A stretch of DNA of 64,000 nt, from NCBI RefSeq assembly GCF_019578655.1, contig NC_063260.1, positions 7,566,501 to 7,630,500 of the forward strand, written 5' to 3'. Shown here piece by piece: positions 1 to 11,345 of the stretch (its first letter is position 1; every line of letters starts with the position of its first letter). The notes beneath the pieces were generated by a model. It made no database searches and was not told the origin of the DNA. It worked only from the letters and a program-made list of their open reading frames with translations. The position numbers and the translations under genes were made by a program. The DNA is from Ricinus communis (lineage: Eukaryota; Streptophyta; Magnoliopsida; Malpighiales; Euphorbiaceae).

Positions 1-3000
1 TAAAATAACCAATTTAATTAGAATTTCATATACATGAAGAAGAAAAATTATTCAAGTCATTGAAGTTTTTTATTTTTTTGAAAAAAAAAAGTCATTAAAG
101 TTAGAAAAGAAAATAATAATACGGTCTCAAAAGCTAAAAATGTCCCAGTAGTTAGTATCTCCATCTATCTATGTGTTTTAATTTATTTTTCTAATTAAAT
201 CTTTATTAATAAATTAAAAAAATAAATAAAAAAAAGAATGTGACTCTTTAAAAATAGAAAAATAAAAATAAAAAACTAATAAAATATATTTAAGAATTAT
301 TTTCTCTCTCATTAAATTTAAAAAGAAATAATATATTTCTTGAGTTATTTTAGGATAAGAAAATGAATTACAGAATTTAAGAAAATGAACAGGATTTAAA
401 AGTTTGTATGATGCTTTTAGACTAAAATCTGGTCATACAAAAAGATTAGAGTTTTAGACTTTTAAAAATTGTATTTGTACAAATTATTAAACAAATTTTT
501 TAAATGACAGTAAATTATCATATATTTGAATTTCATTAATTCCTTTACCAATACTCCTAGACCCAAATTGGGTAGACTTCATTTCAAATCAACTCCATTT
601 CTTTCTCTCCATTATTTTCTTATTCTTCATATCCACTCACATAGATTATAAATTATTTAATTGCAAATATGACTTCAGAATTTTAAAATAAAAATGGAAC
701 TATTACAGTTAGGTACAATATTTTGCATTTAAGATTTCATATTTAAGCAAAAAGTCTATGGAGACCAGAAGTAATAATTATTTTTTAATTTATAGGTTTA
801 ATATTAGTACCTCTTTTTCTCTCTTCTGTCTCTTTAGCATAAGGATAACATTGAAAACTAGTTCTAGGGTTGATGGCAGTCTTAAATTCTAACATTTAAT
901 TTGATTGATCAGAATAAAATTCTTCATAAGCATTCCATTGAATATCTTGCGAGGATGACTTAAACAGGTAGCACTTAATGAGGGACCCTTCGTTCCAAAG
1001 GACAAGAATGAGAGTGGCTTTCCCGGAGCCACGATGATGACCGTGTACGTGAGATTGCATGAATTTCTGTGATTGTTCCTCAAGACTACTGATATTCTTG
1101 ATTTAATAGTCCATGCCTTGCCACAGTTTTTCTTTTTTAATCGCTCTTGTCGGATGCTTAAGTTTGAAGCATTCTTATTCTTCGGTGGAGTTTGATAGAA
1201 TCCATCCAAACACAATATTTAATAAAAAGATATTTACTCGTCTTTTATAGATGGTCCAACGATGATGATCAACTTATAAATTAGATCTGGTGATTCGTTT
1301 TTTAGATATTTTATTATTAAAGTGTCTTTATTGACTTAGTTATTGGTGCAAGGAATTAAATTATTAGATCCGGTGCTCTTTCTATATTTTTATAAAAATT
1401 TAAAAAATTTATTTAGTAAGATATCAACATTGCTAATTGAGCGATATTTGATTCGTTATCAATTAGACCCATCTATAGAAAACTTGATTTAAGCTTGAGT
1501 CCTCTTGATTGGGGATATATGGTAACACTATATTCCTTGATTAAGAATTAAAAAGATTTAAATCTTATAAGATTTAATATCATCTATTTTCTTTTTTAAA
1601 AAAAAAAGGTTTCTTATAAAAAATAAAGCCGTAAAACCATAATCTAGAAAAACAGACAAAACTTCAAAAGCTAGTTTGTCCAAGAAAAAATACCTAATCT
1701 ATGAGCATTGACCGTCTCTACCTTGTTCTTCGTGTCTTCATGTGTTAACCATTTTTCCCCCAGGCATTGAACTTTTGGTTCTTGACTAGTATATATTTAT
1801 TATATCTCTTAACAATTTTTTCCAGATCTACTGAACTTTTGGACTTTGGTTAATGTAGGGTTTGTTGTATCATACATTAAGTGCTAATTCGTACATTCTT
1901 TTCTTTGTCTTTAAAAACTGCTATTAATTTTTTATTTTTTGTAATAGAATTTTAAGAATAGTAATTTAGAAAAAAAAATCAGAGTACTCGAGAGCATGCA
2001 GATGATATATTAAAAGTATTTTATAGTTTAACTAAGATCTCAGAAATTTAAGTATGCAGCTGTATTAAACTCTTGAGGGAGTATTTTACCACCCGTAAAA
2101 ATTATGCTGGTACACTCTTAATTAAATCTAAATATGTATATTAAAAGCTAATGTGATTTTAGAAAACAATATCAGAAAATAAAAATTAAGAAAAGCTAAT
2201 TTCATAAAAATATGTCAGACTACGCCTAAATCATATTCACTTATCAATCTGTAAAACCAAACTAATAACTCCCATAAATGTGTCACTTAGGAACTCTGGT
2301 TTGCTTGTCGGTTTTTTCTTGTAACAGGGATGAAATTTGTCGACAAATATCAGAAGGCAACGAAGCAAAATCAAAATGTGAAGTGCATTCGTCTTTCATG
2401 CATACATATATAATATAAAATATATGATATCATATAATGAGTCTAATGTCTTTTTCATTTGGTTAGTGTAATTAATGATTTCCTCTCGAATGTAATGACT
2501 ATAAAAAACGTTTCATTAATTAAACTACATAAGATTAAACAAAAAGATTAATATGTTTTCATACAATACATTTATCACGCATTCGTGATTTTTATTCAAT
2601 TATTGGACCATTAAGATCTTTTCTTCTTCTATTTTTTTCTTGATAATTAACTGATAATTGATGCCACTAATTTAATAAGGTATATACTATTTATTAAGAT
2701 CTTTTCTCCTTTGATATATTTGTCTGTGCTCAGATTTTTATTAGAATTCGAACTTAATTATATGTTATAATTAGACGGTAATAAAAAGATTTAGTAACTC
2801 TAATATCATTGAGCCAAAAAGAATACCAACTTTGGCTCTTAATGCAGATTTATTATTATTTTTAGCATGACACATACTTAGGCATCTAAATTTTAACTTT
2901 TAATCATTTTATCGCTTAATTTTCAATGTAACTTAATAAATATATGACAGATACTTTTACAACCTTTTATGCTATGTTTGAAATCTAATAAGGAATTCAT

Positions 3001-6000
3001 TTCATTTGAGAAAAATACATGAGAGAAAAAGTAAAATGAAAATGATAAAATTGAAGATGATATTTTAATGTTATAGAATACATTGACAAATTAATATGGA
3101 ATTCATTTGAAAATTCTACTTATTTTGGTAGAATTTAGTTTAGCTATAATTAGTTCCACACAAATTTGAATATATAGAATTTTAAATTAACTTTCACTTC
3201 ATTTAAACCACGTAGACTTTGGATTTGAAATAAATTCTATAAATTTTATAGATTTCAACCAAGCACAATATTAAACACTTCTAATTCTCGATTTAACCTA
3301 ACAAATATCTAAATTCTATTTTCATTATAGTATTAATTAAAATACCTAGCATTCAATACACATGGCAATAAGTGGTTAAATATCACAGAAAATAAAAAAA
3401 TTTGGTATCTATCAAGTTATGGTTTTGGTGGTACCTATCAGGTTACATCAAAAGCTAATGTATTGAAGCGATCAAATAATTAAAGTTTAGGTATTCAAAT
3501 ATATAAATGGACATTTTTTTTTCTCATTCAACTAAACGTTGATTGAGTTAGGAAACATAGGAAGAAGACCATACGGTACACATGCAAGTATACAAGAAAG
3601 CATTTATGCATTCTTAGTTTACAATTTTCTTGGGTACAAGACGTTGACTTTGCTTATTGTTATTTTGATTAAGTGATTGATTCGCACTCGGTAGTCCCTT
3701 TCTCACGAGTCACGAGGATCGCATTTGAATATTTTACAAACATAATATTGTGTTTATATAATTAGTTAATTGCAATTTGTGCATCTTATAATTAGAATTA
3801 GAAGGGCATGCAATAATCTTACAGTTAACAAGTGAGCCTATTTCTTGTAGTCTTGTTGATTAGGACTCAAATCTATTTATTTATTTTAATTACCACAAGT
3901 AATGGGGCCAAAGGTTTAAATTTTGAGTTGAATTAATCTTGGTTTACAATATAAGTTCAGGAGTCGTTTTAAAGTTAATAGTATCCTAAGCTCTCTCTCT
4001 CTCTCTCTCTCTCATTTACATATAATTCTCTCACTGGCTACTGACCTGATCCAAGATCACAAATTCAAGTGACGCCAACAGTATTGTGTTTATACATAAA
4101 ATAAATAAGTCCCATGATGTATTCTACATTATTCTTTTCAAGTTGATCTTACTGTTAAACATACGTAGGCTTTGGTTGGGGGATATTTTTTAGGCTTTTT
4201 AAGGAATAGAATCAAAAAGTGATTTTTGCACATATTTACCTCATCTGATCCCTATTCTTCAACAGTTTTAGGGTCCATCACATATTTTATTTTGTATATT
4301 CAAAAATTACCTATTTGATGTTACTAACATGATATGACGCTTACATAGCATAACATAAATGAGTGACCATCATATAAGCAGAATGTATGCTGACATCAGC
4401 AACATATTTAATTTTATTAATGAACTAAATCAAATGTGCCGATTTAATTTTGTTCAAATTGCATATATATTTCTTTTGTGCACTTTATATCTTATATAAT
4501 GAGTGTGAAAATATAATTTTTTTTTTTATATATATCAAAGATTATATTAGAATGTGTTGTTTAAAATATTTATAAATGACAAAATATTATTTTAAAAATT
4601 TTAATCTAGTTACATATTTAAAATTCGAAGTCAGAAATATCGATCAAGCTACAAGAGACTCTTACCATCTCATTTTACAGGCTGTTGGACAATGTGAGCA
4701 AAGATTGTGAAAGTAGAATTCACATTATATAAAACATTATAACTCCATGAGTATACAAATTAAAAAAAAGTTAATAAGTTATACGTTTAGGCACATGATA
4801 CTTTGTATAGATAGTAGTCGTGGATACGATGTCAATTGTCAAACAAATGAATCAATTTTATAGATTGGCATTTTTAATGGAGAAAGAAAGGTGGAGTAGT
4901 AGTACAACTAATTGACAGAACCGTCAGGATGATGTGATTGTGCACCAAAAATTGTGCTCAGTTTCATCTATTTTCTCACCTATGTTCAAACTTATATAAC
5001 TTGGCACTGAAGAAACATATATATGCTCGTTAAATACTATTTTATATTGACCTTTAATTTAAGAAAAAAAAAAAAGAAGTTGAAGTGAAACACACGGTTT
5101 TAAACAATTAATATGTAGTCAAAATGCTGATACACTGTTGTCAAACATTGCCATCCATATTAATGTCCCTCCATAGTCCACATATTTATATATTTTACTT
5201 TAATTGGTTCATTGATAATGAAATAATCAAATTATTCCATGCCCAGGGGAGAACTGTACATAATTTGTTTCATTTTGATTGAATTTGTAGTAATTATTTT
5301 GTACTGCTTTGTTATTATTAAAATTAACCTTTGCGTCATTTTTTTACATACCTGTGTTCTTGAATCGTGAAGAAGAACATTGATATATACTAATTAATTA
5401 GTATCCTTTGGTCGCATCTTCAATTTCAACCACCTTCTCATAACTTATAAAGTTTTATCATTCACACAAGAGCAAAAACAAAAGAATTGAATTTTCATGT
5501 TGAGAGTATAATTAATTTCTTTTTGGTCAATGAATCCAATTATGGTACTAAAGCGTTAAAGATCTTTGACTTTTTAAAATTTTGATTTCATATTGAGTAA
5601 TTATATACTTAATAATTTTATTAATAAATAGTTCTAAAAGAAACAATTTGGTTCTATATTGAATAATCTTATTATTTAGTAACAAATAAATTAATTATTA
5701 AAAGGATATATCTCGAGAAAAATAAGAATATGTACAGATAAAATAAACTTTAGCTTTACTGGTGCAGCAAGTATTTAAGAATTTCTTCAAAATATATAGC
5801 TGTTAATGATGTATTGAATTGTTTATATTAATCTATATACTAGGTTTGTTCTGAATATATTAACTGTCTTAAAAAAATCTGAATAATTTCTAATATTTAA
5901 TAATTATTAATCTACTGAGCATTAAAGAGTTGATTGTATTGTTTATTATTTTATTCGAATCATTTTCTTATGCTGAGGTTGACCAAATTTAACAAAGATA

Positions 6001-6231
6001 TCTGAAACATTCCCTTCACCTTGATCTAATGTGTGACCAATTGCCTGTAAATGGAGCAGTTTAAGAGAAATATATAATTTTTCTTGTCTTTTTTCTTTTT
6101 TTTTTTTTTTAGTTTGACTTATTATCTTTTTCAAATATATATTATATATATGGGAATGTCCAGTGAGCTTGAGTTATTAAAACCAGAAGGTAAAGGCAGT
6201 AGAACACAAGATGAGCAATGAATACGTATAT
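1..6231. other. Gene-free AT-rich intergenic region
   Basis: No coding exon could be supported on either strand. The stretch is AT-rich with many homopolymer runs and a short CT microsatellite near 3992-4012. A MITE-like element at 2970-3271 is listed separately. A less AT-rich patch at about 880-1220 contains a 108-codon minus-strand open frame (889-1215) that resembles no family I know. It has no visible splice partners, so I do not call it a gene. Confidence 0.6.
2970..3271 (+). repeat. MITE-like element, family M1 copy A
   Basis: A stretch of about 300 bp whose ends are inverted repeats. The left end reads ATGTTTGAAATCTAATAAGG, and the reverse complement of the right end reads GTGCTTGGTTGAAATCTATA. 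The interior carries a GAATTCATTTGAAAATTCTAC block shared in variant form with 31563-31857 (same orientation) and 62788-63085 (opposite orientation). It has no coding capacity. Element class is inferred from size, inverted ends and copy number. The ends and target duplication are not exactly resolved. Confidence 0.55.
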
Positions 6232-6655
6232 TGTTGATATTTAGGGATTTGTATCTCTCCCACATTGTTAAGTTATTAAGTTTTAAGGAATATTTCTCTC
6301 ACATTGCTAAGTTAACAATGTTGAGGTACCTTCCAAGCCTATATAATAGAGGCCTCACCTTGTTATTCTATCATCCCAAAAATAAGAGAAAAATATTAGA
6401 GAGTTAACCAATTATTTTTCTCCTATTATAAAGAGAGAATTTTAATTTTTTCTCCTTTATAAATAGAGAGTTTGTAACTCCTATTATTTTCTTATAGTAA
6501 AATTCTTCTATCCTTGCTCGTGGTTTTTACCCTAATTTGTTTAGGGGTTTTCCACGTAAATCTGTGTGTTCTATTGTGTATTTTGTCTTACTTTATCTTT
6601 ATTTTCTCAAATTATTAGCTGTGATTTTGCTCTATCAGGTTCATATTTTTCTACA
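6232..6655 (+). repeat. 5' LTR of Copia element
   Basis: Starts TGTTGATATTTAGGG and ends TTTTTCTACA. About 96% identical to 10922-11345 by hand alignment. It contains a TATATAATAG box near 6340, a plausible core promoter for the element. TG/CA ends and the flanking TATAT duplication fix the boundaries to the base. Confidence 0.95.
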
Positions 6656-6657
6656 AT

Positions 6658-6669
6658 TGGTATCAGAGC
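6658..6669 (+). other. Primer binding site (initiator tRNA-Met)
   Basis: TGGTATCAGAGC begins two bases after the 5' LTR and is the standard plant Copia primer site, complementary to the 3' end of initiator methionine tRNA. It looks intact. Confidence 0.92.
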
Positions 6670-6939
6670 TTGGTTGGCAAGAAATTTCTTAAAATTCGGT
6701 GGTTGCAGCTCAGTCTGATCTTTCACATCAGAAGAGGGTTTTTTGAGGTTTCTTTGGTGCAAAAGAGCTTGTGGAGTAATAAGAATACTTACAATTTAGG
6801 GAAGGTTCTGTCTAAGGAGATTGGTATTTAAGAGGTTCGCTTGTGACCCTTCAGTCTTTCCTGGGAACTTACCTAGTGAGTTGTGTTCATTACTACGATT
6901 CATTTTACAAGCTAAAAGGCACCGTTTGTGATAGAAGCA

Positions 6940-7681
6940 ATGGCAGCAAAATTTGAGATTGAAAAATTCAACGGGAGTAATTTCTCACTGTGGAAATTAA
7001 AGATAAAGGCTGTATTGAAAAAAGATAATTGTCTTGCGGCTATCAGTGAACGACCGACAACACTCACAGATGATAATAAGTGGAACGAGATGGATGGGAA
7101 TGCTATTGTAAACCTTCATCTGGCACTTGCAGATGGGATCTTGTCCAGTATAGAAGAAAAAAAAAACGGCAAAGGAGATTTGGGACCACCTCACTAGACT
7201 GTACGAAGCCAAGTCATTATACAATAAAATTTTCCTTAAGAGGAAACTTTACACATTAAGAATGTCAGAATCTACTTCAGTGACAGAGCACCTTAATATC
7301 TTGAATACTCTATTTTCTCAACTCACATCTTTGGGCTATAAAATAGAGTCACAAGAACGTGTAGAACTTCTACTCCAAAGTCTACCTGATTCGTATGATT
7401 AACTCATCATCAGTTTGACAAATAATGTTGTTACCGAAATTGTAGTCTTTGATGATATAGCAGCCGCTATTCTTGAAGAAGAAAATCGGCGAAGGAACAA
7501 GGAAGACAAGCAGGCAGGTTCACAACAGGTGGAAGCCTTGATGGTGATGAGAGGGAGATCAACAGAACGTGGTCCAAATGGGAGTCACAATCATGGTAGA
7601 TCAAAATAAAAAAGTAAGAAGAATTATAAATGCTACCATTGTGGTAAGAAAGGTCACCTGAAGAGGGATTCTTGGAGTCTG
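6940..7681 (+). pseudogene. Copia gag remnant
   Basis: Would encode the capsid/nucleocapsid part of the retrotransposon. The ATG at 6940 opens a gag N-terminus with the family-typical F-x-G-x-N-[FY]-x-x-W pattern. The frame is lost in an A-run at about 7157-7166, where the downstream homologous sequence moves to another frame. That frame carries TAA stops at 7400-7402 and 7607-7609. The CCHC zinc knuckle at 7631-7672 keeps Cys, Cys and His, but the fourth ligand is Ser (TCT at 7670-7672), so even the RNA-binding finger is damaged. This is a decayed gag, not a host gene. Confidence 0.9.
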
Positions 7682-7705
7682 AAGAATTCCAATCCTCAAG
7701 AAAAT

Positions 7706-9217
7706 GTGGCATGCACTTCGGATGATGGAAATGTATTGTGCTGTGAAGCAGCAATATCAACTGAGAGCAGAAAGAGATTTGCTGATGTATGGCTTCTTGA
7801 CTCAGGAGCAACTTATCACATGACCTCTCGAAGAGAATGGTTCCATCATTATGAACCTATCTTAGGAGGATCTGTGTATAGTTGTGAAGATAATGTCTTA
7901 AAAATCATAGGCATTGGAACTATTAGGTTGAAGATGCATGACGGTACAGTCCGCACTATTCAAGGAGTGCGACATGTGGAAGGTCTGAAGAAGAATTTAT
8001 TATCTCTGGGACAGCTGGATGATCTTAATTGCATTATCAAAGTTCAGAAAGAAATCATGAATATTAGCCGAACAGCGCTTGTAATTATCAAAGGAGAAAA
8101 AATTGCTGCTAATTTGTATATGTTTTTGGGAGAGACTGTGCATGAAGCAGAAGCATATGTTGCTTCAAGTAGTTCAAGCGAGAGATCTGCAATGGTGTGG
8201 CATCAGAAGCTTGGACATATGTTTGAACAAGGCATAAAGGTTCTTGCTGAGAAAAATCTACTTTCTGGTCTCACAAATGTGTCATTACCCTTTTGTGAGC
8301 ATTGCATAACAAGCAAGCAGCATCGACTACAGTTCAATACATCCAATTCTAGAAGCAAGGATGTTCTAGAATTAGTTCACTCTGATGTATGGCAAGCACC
8401 AGTTTCATCACTAGGAGGAGCTAAGTACTTTGTGTCCTTCATCGATGATTACTCCAGGAGATGTTGGGTGTATCCTATCAAGAGCAAGGGAGATGTATTT
8501 GCAGTTTTCAAAACTTACAAAGCGCGGGTTGAACTTGATTCAGGCAATAAGATCAAGTGTTTGAGGACAGATAATGGAGGAGAATACACAGGTAATGAAT
8601 TTAATAGTTTTTGCAAGCAAGAAGGCATCAAGAGGCAGTTCACTACGGCATACACTTCTCAATAAAATGGAGTGGCAGAGCGGATGAACAGAACTCTGTT
8701 AGAAAGAACTAGAGCATTGTTGGGAGCTGCAGGCCTAAATAAGGCATTTCGAGGCGTTAACACACTTTGTTATGTGATTAACCGGTCTCTATCTACAGCA
8801 ATTGATCAAAAGACACCGATGGAGATATGGACTGGGAAGCCAGTTGATTATTCAAACCTCCATATATTTGGAAGTCCTATGTATGTGATGTATAATACCC
8901 AAGAAACTATGAAGCTGGATCCAAAATCCAGGAAGTGTTTGTTCTTGGAATATGCTGATGGTGTGAAGGGGTATCGCCTGTGGGATCCCACTGCCCACAA
9001 GGTTATAATCAGCAGGGATGTAATCTTCTTAGAAGATAAATTGAAGGGAGAAGATGATAGCACTTCAAAAGAAAATTCAGAGACTACAACTATACAGGTG
9101 GAAAGAAAGTCTACAGAAGAAGATTCTTCTGAAGCAGCACCAGAGCACGAAGAGGAAGAACCAGTCGAGTTTGAAGAGCCAGCCGAGTTTGAAGAGTCTG
9201 AAAGGAAAAACGTATAA
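7706..9217 (+). pseudogene. Copia pol remnant: protease and integrase
   Basis: Protease is marked by the Asp-Ser-Gly active site at 7799-7807. Next comes the GAG-pre-integrase HHCC finger (His residues near 8200-8220, Cys pair near 8296-8307), then the integrase core. The DDE residues are visible: Asp at 8384-8386, Asp at 8570-8572 and Glu at 8678-8680. A TAA at 8663-8665 sits where the family has a glutamine codon, and the frame continues unchanged after it, so this is a point nonsense mutation. The frame ends at 9215-9217, and the reverse transcriptase resumes in a different frame, implying a nearby frameshift. Confidence 0.92.
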
Positions 9218-9231
9218 AATTTACACCAACC

Positions 9232-10845
9232 TTGCAGAAAGATTATGATATAGGCAGCAATGTCGCATACTGTCTTCTAACTGAGGAAGGGGAGCCATCA
9301 ATTCTCCAAGAAGTAATGAGCAGTTCATATGCATCTCAGTGGATTGCAGCAATGCAAGAAGAGATGGAAGCTCTACATAAGAACAAGACTTGGGAGCTTG
9401 TGCCACTACCACAAGGAAGAAAGGCCATTGGCAACAAATGGGTCTTTAAGATCAAAAGAAATAGTGATGATCAAGTTGAGCGGTTTCGTGCAAGAATGGT
9501 GGTGAAAGGATATGCTCAGAAGGAGGGGATTGACTTCAACGAAATATTTTCCCCTGTGGTTCGATTAACAACTGTTCGATTAGTCTTGGCGATGTGTGCT
9601 ATATTTGACTTACATCTAGAGCAGCTAGATGTGAAAACAGCTTTTCTTCATGGAGAGCTTGAGGAAGAAATTTATATGCTCCAGCCATAAGGTTTTGAAG
9701 AAAAAGGAAAGCGGAACTTGGTTTGTAGGTTGAACAAATCTTTATACGGTTTAAAGCAGGCGCCGAGGTGTTGGTATAAGAGATTTGATTCCTTCATCAT
9801 GAGTCTTGGATACAACAGACTTAATGCAGACCCTTATGCATATTTCAAGAGGTTTGGTAAAAGTGATTTTATTATCTTACTGTTGTATGTAGATGACATG
9901 TTGGTAGCAGGCCCCAACAAAGATCATATTGAAGAACTAAAGGCACAGTTGGCTAGGAAATTTGAAATGAAGGACTTGGGACCAGCAAACAAGATTCTAG
10001 GGATGCAAATTCACCGAGACAGAAACAATAGGAAGATTTGACTTTCTCAGAAAAATTATTTGAAGAAGGTCTTGCGACGCTTCAATATGCAAGATTGTAA
10101 GTCAATTTCTACCCCACTTCCCCGTTAGTTTCAAATTATCCTCCAAAGATGAGTCCTAGCGTTGAAGAAGGAAGGATGGAAATGTCTCGAGTACCGTATG
10201 CATCAGTAGTGGAGAGTTTAATGTTCGCAATGATTTGTACACGACCAGACATTGCACATGCAGTGGGAGTAGTAAGTCGGTACATGGCAAATCCTGGTAG
10301 AGAGCATTAGAATGCTATAAAGAGGATCCTAAGATATGTTAAAGGAACCTCAGATGTTGCATTGTGTTATGGAGGATCAGACTTTATTATCAGAGGATAT
10401 GTTGACTCAGATTATGCAGGTGATCTTGATAAAAGTAAATCTACTACAGGGTATGTGTTCACACTTCGCGTGTGAGTGGGTATCAAAACTGCAGTCAGTT
10501 GTGGCGACATCAACAACAGAAGCAGAATATGTAGAAGCTACACAAGCTAGTAAGGAAGCGGTATGGTTGAAAATGATGATGGAGGAACTCAGGCACGAAC
10601 AAGATCATATTCCTTTGTTCTGTGACAGTCAGAGTGCCTTGCATCTCGCAAGGAATCCAACTTTTCATTCAAAGTCAAAGCACATACGTGTCCAGTATCA
10701 CTTCGTTCGTGAAAAAGTGGAAGAGGGCACTGTGGATATGCAAAAAATTCATACTAAAGACAACCTAGCAGATTTTCTGACGAAGGCAGTTAACACTGAT
10801 AAATTTATTTGGTGTCAATCCTCTAGTAGCCTGATAAAAGTATAA
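9232..10845 (+). pseudogene. Copia pol remnant: reverse transcriptase and RNase H
   Basis: The reverse transcriptase N-part has the conserved W-x-x-A-[MI]-x-x-E-[MI] block and the L-D-V-K-T-A-F-L-H-G motif. The catalytic Tyr-Val-Asp-Asp box is intact at 9886-9897. A nonsense codon at 9688-9690 is followed by the same frame from 9718, and another stop at 10039-10041 ends the palm. RNase H is recognisable to 10845, including the T-E-A-E-Y and C-D-S-Q-S-A blocks, but a frameshift separates its first part from the rest near 10470. This is a clear non-functional relic of the retrotransposon polyprotein. Confidence 0.92.
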
Positions 10846-10910
10846 GCAGCATGGAAAGGCAAGGAAGAAAGAACGGTGTGAAGATCTAACTGATCCTCAA
10901 TCAAATCTTC

Positions 10911-10921
10911 AAGTGGGAGAT
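10911..10921 (+). other. Polypurine tract of Copia element
   Basis: AAGTGGGAGAT lies immediately 5' of the 3' LTR and matches the usual plant Copia plus-strand primer tract. It appears intact. Confidence 0.85.
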
Positions 10922-11345
10922 TGTTGATATTTAGGGATTTGTATCTCTCCCACATTGTTAAGTTATTAATTTTTAAGGAGTATTTCTCCCACATTGCTAA
11001 GTTAACAATGTTGAGGTACCTTCCAAGCCTATATAATAGAAGCCTCACCTTGTTATTCTATCATCCCAAAAATAAGAGAAAAATATTAGAGAGTTAAGCA
11101 ATTATTTTTCTCCTATTATAAAGAGAGAATTTTAATGTTTTCTCCTTTATAAATAGAGAGTTTGTAATTCCTATTATTTTCTTATAGTAAAATTCTTCTA
11201 TCCTTGCCCGTGGTTTCTACCCTAATTTGTTTAGGGGGTTTTCACGTAAATCTGTGTGTTCTATATTGTATTTTATCTTATTTTATCTTTATTTTCTCAA
11301 ATTATTAGCTGTGATTTTGCTATATCAGGTTCATATTTTTCTACA
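10922..11345 (+). repeat. 3' LTR of Copia element
   Basis: Same length (424 bp) and same TG...CA ends as the 5' LTR. Followed directly by the TATAT target duplication at 11346-11350. Confidence 0.95.

Larger units (their letters stand above)
6232..11345 (+). mobile_element. Ty1/Copia LTR retrotransposon, full length but inactivated
   Basis: A complete 5114-bp element. Two direct 424-bp LTRs begin TG and end CA. The element is flanked by a perfect 5-bp duplication, TATAT (6227-6231 and 11346-11350). An initiator tRNA-Met primer site follows the 5' LTR and a purine-rich tract precedes the 3' LTR. Internal domain order is gag with zinc knuckle, protease, integrase, reverse transcriptase, RNase H, which is the Copia order. 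By hand count the LTRs differ at about 16 of 424 positions. The coding region has several stops and frameshifts, so this copy cannot make its own proteins. Confidence 0.96.

Noticed and set aside
1031..1091. C/D-box snoRNA-like pattern (ATGATGA ... CTGA).
   Set aside because: The flanking bases do not form a terminal stem, and I could not identify a guide match. Such short boxes occur by chance.
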